Below are positions 37,185 to 48,000 of a stretch of DNA of 64,000 nucleotides, one piece after another. Source of the DNA: Phoebastria nigripes (lineage: Eukaryota > Chordata > Aves > Procellariiformes > Diomedeidae); NCBI GenBank assembly GCA_035582835.1, contig JAYKAV010002739.1:1-64000 (forward strand), written 5' to 3'. A model generated the notes under the pieces. That model ran no database searches. It was not told the DNA's origin and was given only the letters and a program-made list of their open reading frames with translations. Each line of letters starts with the position of its first letter. Position 1 is the first letter of the stretch. Position numbers and translations under genes: made by a program.

Positions 37185-37460
37185 TGCCGCGGCAGGCGCG
37201 TGCTCGGCAGGGCGGCTGCCCCACCGGCGGCAGCGGGGCTCGGCAGCGCCGCTCTGCTCTCCGGTTCTCTCCGCCCCACCGACCCGAGGTCTCAAGCGTT
37301 CCCCGGGGCTGTGGGGATTTCTTAAGCTGTTAACGGGCTCGCTGCTCCCGTCAGGCAGCGCCCGTCCTTCGGTGGCGGCGGCTGGAGCCCGCGGGGCCGC
37401 GCCGGCGGGTCGTGAGGGGAAAGGTGGTGCCTCGGTCCGGCTGTTGATCCGGTCGGCAGC

Positions 37461-40400
37461 CTCAAAGCTTGTCAGCTTTTAAACCTCGAGCTTCATCTTC
37501 TTCGCTGGCAGCTGGGTAAGACAGTTATTCGGCAGAAACGTCTTCATAATTTCTTCCACCACAGGACCCGCTGGCGCCCAAGTCAGCAAGCCCTGCCTAG
37601 TAAAAACTAGTTTTACACCTCTTTCTCAAATCCTTTTTTCCTAAACTTTTAGAAATCATTCTCCCAGTTCTTTTGCTACTGCACTAGGAATAAAATTACT
37701 AATACATACTGTAAGGTTCAAAAGAAAGATGTTCTCTTTTGTTATAGTGCCTGTAAAGTTTGTTCGTTAAAAGTGTTGCACACATCTGTCCCTCATGCAG
37801 TACTGAACTTGTGTGNGGGTTTTTTCAGTCATGGTTTTCTTAAGGGACTGAAAGTACCTCAGAATTAACTGTGGGAAATGTACCACCTTTGATAAGAAAA
37901 TAAAGGCGGGCTTTGCTTTTCTGTCGTTCTTGGTCTTCACTTACTTTTTGCCAGTCATAAAATTACCCAGTTACGCTTCTGCATTTTAATTCTTAACAAA
38001 AATCCTAATAAAGTAATGAAGTATAAACATATCCTAAATCATTTCCCCAAGAGAGACCTATCTTTTTATATATATATATGTTTGTGTTATCAAATCCTTC
38101 CTTTCATATCCTTCATAAAGAGGCCCTGTAACAATAGCCAGGACAGAACAAGCTCCACCTGCCTGAGTCACCAAAAACGTAGAGATTTACCTTCCAGCAT
38201 GTTCTGCTGTCTGCCAAGATAGCCAGGTAAAAAATAGCAGCCTAGTCATCTTGCAAAGTTTAGCAATTTTGGCAAGGGGTGTGTTGAAATTATGTTTTTG
38301 CATAGCCCAGAGTTTTCCAGAGGGCGTTACTGCTTGGACTTTTTTTTTTCACATCTAATAAAGGCCTTGGTTTTGTTAGAAATCCATGAACAATGGACTG
38401 CAGAAATCACATTATAAAGTGTTTTGGGTTTGTTTGTTTTTTTTTTTTTTTTTTTGGAGGAGAGCAACTATGACTTATTTTTGTATTTGAAAGGATTTGC
38501 ACTGTATGAGGAGAGAGTAAAACTTACGATTACTCACATTTTCTTTGGAGGCTAAGCTAATCTGAATGAATAGATGGGAGTGTTTAAAACAGCTTTTGCA
38601 TCTGCCAAAGTGAATCTAACTTAATATGTTTTATAGCATGCTGATTTTTATATCATGTTCATTTTATTCTAATTATATACAATAAAATTTTGGTATCATT
38701 CTAATTACACATTATTTAAATCACACATAATAGAGTAGTCAAGAGAATTCTACAGAGTACAGGGAGTAAGCTGTTCCAGGTGCATACTTCTAATGCATCA
38801 GAGTTACTTAGTTGTCATCTGGGGCCTTAACATTTCTGAATCATATCTTCTATTTACAGTTTTCTAGAGGAAAATCTGATGTGGTTTGATTTAATATAGC
38901 TTATACTAAACAACTATACTTTATTGCTGGTCAGTGTTTTTTCCATGATAGAATTTTTAACTTTTCTGTTTTGTAATAANACACACAGTCTTTCTGTAAA
39001 TTTGAAACACAAGCTACAGAATCAGTTTCTTTAAGGGACATACCTCTCTGGTGGGTCATCAAACTAGAATGTATTTAGTGCTGAAAAGTTACTAGTCTCA
39101 GTTAAAGATACACCTTTTGACACTGGATGTTCAGCCCACGTCCCTGTGGCCATTTGTTGTGTTGAATTATTTGCAAGAGTTTGAAAAGATTTGGCATTTG
39201 GTTTTGGTGGGGGTTTCTTGTTTTCTTTTAGAAGTCCAGTATTCTGGTTCTGCAGGCTTATGCTTGTGCCTGGCAATATATTTCACTATATGTGCTTAAC
39301 ATGTTGGAATTAGAATGTCAAACTGAAGTACAGAGAAATGTCTTGCTAGTTAGATAATAATGCTTGGTAGCTTGCAAGATCTAGGCTGGACAGCTTACAA
39401 AGAGCTATGTAGCAACATGATGGTGTTTTAAGAAAAATCTGTCAATCTATGGTACATTTCATTCTCTTTTTTTTTTTTATAAATTGCATAGTTGTTCAAC
39501 AGAAACGTGTGCCCACGTGTAGCTGAACTACGTATGTTTTTCCACTTTATAATTAGCTTTTTAATCCATACCCTGTTCTAGTACTTTCTGTATAAATGGG
39601 GTGATAATGAATTAGTTTTTCTCTCTTCAGAAATTAAAGTATCTGTTTTTTCAGACGAGATAACTGACGCTATGAACTGTTGTCCACTTAAATATTCAAC
39701 ATTTCAAAGAAAAAAAACAGGCTCTGTACTATGGGAATAAATTCTGACATTAATTCTAATATTACTGTCTTTAAGCTGATTTTAGATGTGTACTACAAGG
39801 TATTGGCCATTGCTTGGGGCTGTTTTTTTTTATCTGCTCTGCATATATGATCCCAACTGTAATTTTTAATGGGAAAAAGACTACAAATTAAATACATGGA
39901 TAAAAATAAATGTGATAATTAATCTACTAATGCTATTCACAAAAATAGTGGACATATTTGATAGCCCAAATCCTTATATGCTTTTCTTCTGGATATCATA
40001 ATGGCAGTATTTCAAATCAATGCTAATTTATGTAATAAAACCTCTGTTCTGTAACTTAACAACATACAAATACATTTGTATCCATGCCATATTAATTATC
40101 ATGAAGAGGTGTTAACTTGGTATTTTTTGAACTTTAAAAGAAGGACACTGCTTTTGGTAAGAAGGATTTTAAATACAGCTGAAAACGGCATTGTACTACT
40201 TTGGCTCATAAAAAAGCAAAGTTGATATCTAACCTAAACTTGTGGTGAAAATCTTAATAATGGTAGTATGCTGAAAACTTTAAAAAGTTATTTTGAGGTC
40301 TATAAACATGATTAATGGAGATCTTGTGTTTGGGGATTTTTGCTTTTTTGTGTTGTTTTTTTTTTAATGACATTCTTGTCCAAATAACAATTCCCTACCC

Positions 40401-41029
40401 ACAGCAGAGTGTGAGGTCCTGTTTCCATTTGGTCTTTAAGTATTTAAGGAGTACACAATATTGCAATATTCTTCCATATATAGATCAATTTGACATGCTA
40501 ATACACTTCCCTTGCTCCAGCTGACTTTGTGGCACCGTTGCAAAAGGCCCTTTGGGACTTGGCTGGAGAGCTCTCATAACATGAAAGCAAACTGCTTGTT
40601 TTTTTAGTACGAAAGGAAACTCCTGTTAGTTTTAAATTAGTCTTGAACAGTACAGCTGCTCTCCCCTGTAGATCTACATTGGACTTGTTGAATCAGCTTG
40701 TTTTTATCCCTAAAACAGAGGTCCTGAACTGTGATTTAGATTTATTCTTGCTTTGCTTTGAACTTGGCTGAGGAAAAAAAATCCCAGCTGTGTTTTCGCC
40801 AGATGAGGTGACATACGGTGACCTCGTCACCCCGCTGCAGCGACAGACCATCTGCTGCCCTTCGCCTCTGCGCTTACCGACACCTGTTGCAGAAACCAGG
40901 AGTATGGATGTAAAATGTTAACACTGTGGCTCGCTAGCCCTTCAGTTGTGCACAGGTGTAAACTTCTCAAGAAGCTGGAAATAGTTTAAAGGAAAAAAAA
41001 AAAAAAAAAAAAAGGCCATTCTGTTCAGG
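37461..41029. other. Intergenic interval between the two CpG islands
   Basis: AT-rich, with T-runs (38430-38456) and a short TA-repeat near 38070. No exon is seen. Near the AZI2 side is a perfect 6-bp inverted repeat with a 3-nt spacer, GGTGAC-CTC-GTCACC, at 40817-40831, and a 20-A run at about 40994-41013. Confidence 0.6.
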
Positions 41030-41503
41030 AGTGCTCGGAGCGAGCTGCGCGCTCCGTCTGCTGGGAAACGCTTTCCCCACCCTACGTGCTTGTTGGCTGG
41101 GGGCAGCTCCCAGTAAAAGGCGCTGATCTGTATTGCTTTATTACGGTCTGACGTTGTATCGGGGCGGGGAATTCGGTACACCTCTGAAAGGGGAGGTGGT
41201 TTTCTACACCGCTGTCTCCTAGAGGCGATGCCCTGCGGTGCAGGTGCCCGCGGAGAGCAGGCGTTGACGGGCCGCAGATCCCTACCCTTGTCAGAGGCGG
41301 AAGCGCCGACCTCCAGCACTGCGCTTATCTGCTCACTTCTCCCGCAGAGCCCCGGGCGCCGCCGCCCTGCCGGGCGGGAGGCGGGTGGAGGACGCTTGGG
41401 GGCGGCGGCGGCAGTCACCCGCGCCGGGCGGAGCCAAGCCTCGGCCTGCGCCCTGCCGGAGGAGCTGGGCTTCCCGACGCGCTCCGCTTGGGGCCCGCCT
41501 GCC

Positions 41504-41524
41504 TGCATGCCGGGATTTGTAGTC
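41504..41524 (-). promoter_or_regulatory. ZNF143/THAP11-type promoter element
   Basis: On the minus strand the site reads GACTACAAATCCCGGCATGC, very close to the known promoter element ACTACAANTCCCAGCATGC bound by ZNF143 and THAP11. It sits in the AZI2 CpG island about 120 bp before the E-box. Such sites are typical of constitutive and often bidirectional promoters. Confidence 0.75.
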
Positions 41525-41623
41525 CGCCCGCCCTCCCCGGTCAGGCGGCGGAGCCGCCTCTCTCCTTCCGGGAGCAGCGGGCGCCCGTTGGAGGGGGAGA
41601 GGGACGGAAGGACCGGGGTCCGC

Positions 41624-41633
41624 GTCACGTGAG
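41624..41633 (+). promoter_or_regulatory. E-box GTCACGTGAG (USF/TFE3/TFEB type)
   Basis: A CACGTG core flanked as GTCACGTGAG, resembling the GTCACGTGAC element used by USF and by the MiT/TFE factors that drive lysosome and autophagy genes. AZI2 takes part in selective autophagy, so TFE control is possible but is inference only. Confidence 0.5.
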
Positions 41634-41639
41634 CGTTTG

Positions 41640-41843
41640 TTGACTTCCTCGAAAGGCGGGGGGCGGGGCTGGCGCCCCGGCAGTCTTCCGCGGTGGCGGA
41701 GGCCGCTACCGCTGCTGGGCCGGCGGGGCAGAGGCGATGGGAGCCCGAGGGGGCCCGAGCGGAGACCGCGACGGCCGGCGCTGCCTCTCCGCCGGGGTGA
41801 CCGCTCGTTACTGACCCGCCTGGCCCGAGCAAGGCCCGGAGAG
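41640..41843 (+). other. AZI2: Approximate AZI2 5' UTR exon 1
   Basis: No upstream ATG exon is needed, because the first coding exon has its own acceptor 5 nt before the ATG. A non-coding first exon must therefore lie upstream, most likely in the CpG island just downstream of the GC box and E-box. A plausible donor is GGAGAG|GTTGGT at 41844, but other weak donors exist and the transcription start cannot be read from the sequence. Both ends are estimates. The long open frames in this island are GC-rich shadows, not coding sequence. Confidence 0.4.
41657..41669 (+). promoter_or_regulatory. GC box (SP/KLF site)
   Basis: GGGGGGCGGGGCT, a consensus SP1-type site, lies 24 bp after the E-box and just before the inferred AZI2 5' UTR exon. 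Confidence 0.6.
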
Positions 41844-42060
41844 GTTGGTCCTGGAGGGGGGGAGGGGCCCCGGGCGGGCGCAGGGGGCCGCCGGGGGCTG
41901 CCAGTGGCACGTCGCTGTGGGCGGCCCCGGCCCCGCAGCCTGCCCCTCGCGAGGGGTCCGCGGGGGTGCTGGGGAGCTTCGTGCCCCGTTGCCCGGTGGA
42001 GTAGGAGCGGTTCCCCCTGGGGACAGAGGCGGTTCTGGCCGATCTTTAGTTTCTCTTCTT

Positions 42061-45000
42061 AAAATAGAGTCGTTGTCGTGGGAGGAGCGGGTTGGCCGAG
42101 TCTTGTGCGATGTCCCTGCCTGCTTTTGCTGTACAGGCGAAGTGTAACTGGGTAGAGAGGGGCGTCCCCGTTGAGGGACGGTGAGCATAGTTTAAAGGTA
42201 CTGCCAACGAGTCGGGAGTGGGTCTCAGCTAGGCAATAAAGTAGCCAAAAAGCTGCACCTAATTAAGCTGAAAAACTGGGTGAGTTCTTAGAGCAGCAAT
42301 TTGTGCGTTAGTACAAGGGAATCTGGCAAAGGAAGTGACCAAAGTAGGATTATTGGCAGAGGATGTGAAAACAGAAACATGATGAAATGCTGGAGCAGAC
42401 TGGAATACAGGTGTTGCAGGCCGTGTTGGTTTGGAAGAAGGGAGTACAGATGAGTGTTGAGATAGTCTTATATGCTGGTAATGCTTTCAACTTTTAAGAA
42501 ATTAAAGCTTTAAATCCCGGTGTTTCACCTGGTAGGGAAATTGCTCTGATCTCCTTAAATAANTCTGTCCCCCAGCAGCTTACAAGTGAGAGCGGGTCGG
42601 GCTGTAAACTGTTCCAGTGAGTGGTTTTAGGAGCTTTTGCATTTCTCAAGGAATCCCTTAATTCCCCTGCTGTCTTACACTGTGTGTATGCAGTAGAATC
42701 AGCATACTGGAAGCCAGCTCTGGGAAAAGCAGGCTGAGGGGAGGATTACTGTCATAACAGTCAAGTCTGCTGTGGGCTCCAAAGGTCAGGTGCTCTTCTG
42801 AGACAGCGTTTTCTGAGAAGTGTTATTGTGGACTATGGGAAGCATTTAATTTCCTGGATATTGGTGTGTGATCAAGTGCTACTACTGCTAATAATACCAG
42901 TTATCTGTTACCACGTGTATCCTGGAATTTTTATCATAGGAACCCAAACAAATCTATGATTAGTACTACATTTTGTTCTTTGAATAATTGGTATTTTATA
43001 AAAGAACTTGTGATGGAAGTAAGTGTTGATCAGATGATTGCACTATAACAAGTAGGAGACTATTACCCCAAATTCTAAGCACAATTTTTGAGCCAACGAC
43101 TCTGAGTGAAGTCAGAAGGCAGAAAACACTGGTTGAGTGAACTCTAGATCAGATTATATGAGGGTTTTAGCCACCTGCCCCCCAAAAAACCCACATTTTT
43201 TCTAAAGCTACTTTTTTTTTTCCTCCAGTCCTTGTATGCTACAGTTTACAGTTCAGAAAAGTATAAAGTGCCTATTGCCAGGATGCAAGCTAGGTTATGT
43301 TTTACAATGAAAAATAGTAGAAAGTTCTTTAAAAGAGCAAAGGGAATGAAGTGACATCTTTGTGCAGCAAAAATGGGTAATAAATTAGAGATAATGTTAA
43401 GATTGCCTATATTTCAGCAAATATTCTGATTTGGTTTTCAGTATGTCTGTTTTCTGTGTGATAGTTAAAAGGTGGAAAAAGTGTGAAATTATCAGGTCAA
43501 ATACGTGAACAAACTGTATTTAGTATGCTCAGGGTGGAGAAATAGAATAAGTTCATCTCACAGTGTTGGAAAAATTGTACATGAAGTTGCAAGTCCAGTA
43601 ACATTAGTTTTTATGATATCAATAGAAGCATTGAATTGAGCATTGTGCATTGTGACTGGAAAATGTTAAATGAGGGCTGTCTACTTAGGAAAGTGAAAAC
43701 TACCCTGGAAAAAGTGCAGACCTGTTACTGCACGTGCTATCGATATCTGATGTCTTTAGAGTAGATTTTGAAGAAAATAAGCGAAAAGGTAGAAGTAAAT
43801 GGGATAAAATGCAGCATGGATTTACCTTTTGATACATGTTTTCATTCTTTCACAGGTATTTTCTAAACAGAGGAAGTCTAGATAGAGAGTCCATATTCAA
43901 TAAAACGGTTACAGTGGCAATGAGATCCAGGTTGTTAAAATGGTGACGATAGGATTAATACAAGAGTCAGGCTAGTAACTAGCTTGGTAGAAGTCAATGG
44001 TGGGTTCTGCTGAGGGGGACTTTTAGAGACTCCATATGTATGTGATTTANCCACAATCAACTTTGCAATCAGTCTTATGTTTTTGTTATATGTTTATACT
44101 ATAATTGCATTAATTAACTATTATTTACATGATTATATAGTATTTTTAGCTGGAGTTCTTAGTGTATAAAATGGTAGATGCTACTAAAATTTGACAATAC
44201 ATTTGGGGAGGAGAAATGAAGTTTGAGAAGGGAAGTGAAGCGTAAGTAACTTGAATATTCAAAGTCATCCACTTACAAGCTGCGAACAGGAACTTGTGTC
44301 CAAATGACCAGGTTTGTCTGAAATAATGAGATGTAAACCTGAATATGGAATCATAGAACAGCCCAGGTTGGAAAGGACCTGGAANGATCATCTGGTCCAA
44401 CCTTTTGTGGAAAAGGGAACCTAGACGAGATTATCTAGCACCCTGTCCAGCCATGGCTTGCAAACCTCCAGACGTTATGTTAGTGAATTGCAGGATGACC
44501 AAGGGCCATCAGTGCGACTCAGTTTAACTTGCCTTTTAATAGCTGTGACAGGTGAGGTGTGTTTCCAGTTGAATTAAAAGTTAATGCAATTATACAAGGC
44601 TTTCATAATACCTTATCACTGAACTTGTGAACTTACTGAGTGTGAACTAATCTGACAGTTGAATTGAGTGGGAGGAAACTTAAAACTGGGAGGTAGGACA
44701 TACTGTTTGTTTTACAAAAGAAGATTTTAAAAAAACCCAAAACAAACCCTCTTAGCCTTTGTAAATAGTTGTTCTTTATAAACATTTTGAAATGGGAAGG
44801 AATGAACACCAAAAAAGTGTCTATTAAAATAATATTCAGTGTTAGCATGAGAACGTATGGGTTTTTCAGTAACCTTTGAATATACTTACATTTGGTGCTA
44901 GAAGGATTTAACAGCCAGAAGCCATCTTGCTCCTACTTGTGTTTCTTTGGCCGTGTTGCTTCTAATTAGTTTCAAGATTAAATTTAATAGTTTATTAAAC

Positions 45001-48000
45001 AGGATTATATGATGTTGAGAGGACAATATTTAATTGACTCCAACTTTGGGGGTTTTTTTCCCCCTCCTTTTCTGATGATAGTTGTCAGGAGAAGTGGTTG
45101 TTGTGACAGCATCCACAGAAAGGCAAATTGAATACATTATGATGAGGATGCATAGGGTTTGCAAATTAGCGATGAAGATACTGGAGTATGAAACTGTTCA
45201 GAGAAAGTAAAATTTGTCAAGCACTGTTGTCATAAAATGGGCTTTTTAGTATTTTTCTAGTTCTTGTGAGAATAGATTATTTATTGTAAAAAGCTTGAGA
45301 TTGAAAAAATTGCCTGTTGTACCTAAGGAGATTTTGCTTGGCTCCTGTAGCTTAACCCACGATCGATGAACTACAGTGAGCTGGTTTGTGAGCTTAGAGA
45401 CAGTAACTTTCCATTTCCTGGAGGCAGCAAAATGAAAGCGATTTGGAGGTCTGATTTAGCTGATGTGCTGACGTGTTTCTGAAAGAGCACCAAGTATGCT
45501 GAGGCTGCAGGGCTGTGTCCTTGTACGCGTGGACTCTTGGGGAGTGCTTTCGGGCTGTGGACTTTGCCCATACGGAAGGATAAGCAGTGGCCAAAGCTAG
45601 CAGCTGCTGAGATGTGTGTATGCAGATTTTTTGCTCTAAAAATGGAGCAAGTATCTGTAAAAAGCGATGTCTCTCTCTGTGATTCCAGTCGTAAACAGTC
45701 TGTTCCAGAGAGAACCTCAGATTTCTGAGGGAGAGATGCAAAATGATAGATGCTTAAATAGACTGGAAGTCTTGCTTGTTTTAGCAATATGTGTCATATA
45801 CTCCATATACTGTGTGTTTTTGACGCTGACTGCAGGAATTCTGTATTTTTCGTTGCTGTGCTGGTGTGTCTTTTAAAAAAGAAAAAAAAGCAGTACAACT
45901 TTTCTGAAATTAAGGTGAGGGCTGCAACACACTCGTTCAGGATTCCTGTGGATCAAAGGCATTTCTTGAATTTAATGTTTTATTTTTATGTCTATATGCA
46001 TATATACGTGCTTCTATGTAAGGCAAGGTAAACCAGTACAAAAATTATACTCTTATTATTAACAGCTAGAGACTGTTCATACTACCATTATGAAGTCAAA
46101 CCCATCCAGTCTGGAAGGTAAACAAAGTAAAACGGTTCAGACTCTGAGTAGCCTTGAAAAAAATCAGGAAAATACCATCTTGAAATTATTTGCATTTGAC
46201 ATTTGGAAATATTTTGAAAACCATTCTGTTCTCTTTCAAATCAAAAGCTGGGGCAAAATGGGAATCTGCGTGATACTGGGAAAAATTTAATGTAATCCTG
46301 CTTTTACTGTCTCTCCTCCTGATCCGAGAATAAGACCATGCTAATTCTGTAGCATTTCGAACTACAGAAATCTGTTTGTGCTGTGGTCTGTTTGCTGTTA
46401 GAGCCTCTGCATCCTGTGTTCCTCGTATGTGAAATGTGTTTTATATTTCACTACATCCCATGGTGTTAATGACTAATATTTGTAAAGCTCTATGAAGAGA
46501 AAAGCTATATTTCTGCCAAGAATTAGCAAGAAGTGGGAAAACATTCTTACTCTCAAGATATTTAATATATTAAATCAAAGCTGTTCTATAACCTACATTA
46601 AGTGTCAACGAACAACTGAAGTGGTTTCTGGAAACCATTCTTCTCTACAGTATATGAAAGAAAACTTAAGTGGTGCCATCTCTTCAAACTCGTATGCTTA
46701 TAAACAGTGGACATAATTACTCCTGCTAGAACTTAACACTGTGTCCTGTCAACAGTGTATTCAGGTTGGTTTTGGTTTGGTTTTTTTTAACCATTAATTA
46801 TTTAATACAAACAATAATACTATTAATTTAATGTATTTATTTTTGGAAGTAAAGATTAAAGTCCTTTTAAATAGGCTGTTTGATGTGCAGATCATTCTAA
46901 AAAAATATATAAATGTAACATGTTTCTTTGTCACAGGCAAAAGTATTAGGGAGACCTTTCTTGGGATGGGATGTGTGGTAAGTGGGATTGTAAAGCTTGC
47001 TTTAAGTAGGCTGGGATGGACGTCAATTGTATTCATAGACATTAACTTGTCTGTATATTACTTTAAATATTTTAGTGGGAAATCTTTCACTTTAACTGGT
47101 TACTCTAGTACAGATTATCTCATGAATTGTAACTCCAGCGAGACCAAAATTCACTCAGGTGCTTCAGAGTGACAGCTCTGAGGCATTTGCAGCAGTGCAT
47201 ACAAGTGTAGCTTTGAATTGGAGAAGCCAAACAGAATAAAACACGGGCAGAGGTCTGTGGTTGGACTCAGTAATTACAGCCATCCTGCAAGCCCTTCTGG
47301 GACTGCCAGATTTGAGGAGTCGTAACTTGTGGAATAATGTAATGCATGTATTGTGTCAGAAGGGACTTCTTTGATTGTTGCTTACAGTTCATATTTTTAA
47401 AATGATGTAATATAATACTGGAGAAACTAAATTTTGATTCCTGTCCTTAAAGAGTAAAATTAATGGCTACAACTGTAGTCAGGATTTCTTACAGATATAG
47501 CCCCATTTTGTAAGGTTTTGTCTTCTAAGGGTTTCTGTCTGTCGTTTTAATATCATGAGAGAGCTTCTTGTGGAGGAAGTAGTATTTGTGAGCGTGCTTT
47601 CTCTTTTTTTTTTTTTTTCTTTTTCCTGACAGCACAACAAAGAGCTGGGTGAACTGTGCATTTCACCATGACCTTTATAGAACTGCTGATCTTACACTGT
47701 TTAACAGCCAGGTTTTATTCTTCTATGAGCTTATATCTTTCATTGGCCTTTTAATATGGGCTTAGCAGGTGCTGGAGAAGTAACTTTGCTTTTTTTTTTT
47801 TCCTTTGGAAATACTTCAGAAAGTTTTTTGCAGCATAGAGATAAACTGTTCAGAGTTTTTTGTTTTCTTTTCTTTTTTAGGTTGTGTTGATTTGTTTGGT
47901 TATATTTAGCAATGCTGCTCTAATTTTTCTAATGTGACTTTTTCCTCACGCTCATCTAATGTATACTGCAGTTAGTGGTGCATGTATTATAACTCACTTT

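Larger units (their letters stand above)
36560..37460. promoter_or_regulatory. Second CpG island, probable promoter of a leftward (minus-strand) transcript
   Basis: About 900 bp of CpG-rich DNA lying 4 kb from the AZI2 island. It holds a (CCG)n run at about 37054-37074, an E2F-type site at 37173, and minus-strand donor-like sequences at 36993 and 36714. In mammals AZI2 faces ZCWPW2 across a short divergent interval (remembered synteny), so this island may start that gene. I found no exon encoding a CW or PWWP domain to its left in this window; its first introns could be very long. Open frames in the island are probably not coding. Confidence 0.65.
41030..42060. promoter_or_regulatory. CpG island and AZI2 promoter region
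   Basis: About 1 kb of very GC- and CpG-rich DNA in an otherwise AT-rich setting. It contains a ZNF143-type site, an E-box, an ETS-like TTCCTC and a GC box within about 160 bp. This is the pattern of a broadly active TATA-less vertebrate promoter. It lies about 10 kb before the AZI2 ATG exon, in line with an untranslated first exon. Long open frames on both strands here (up to about 320 codons on the minus strand) reflect a lack of AT-rich stop codons. Confidence 0.85.

Noticed and set aside
40942..41910. Minus-strand open frame of 322 codons, and plus frames at 41228-41632 and 41637-42062
   Set aside because: They lie in the CpG island, overlap on both strands, are rich in Pro, Ala, Arg and Gly and match no family. 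Long frames are expected in GC-rich DNA lacking stop codons.
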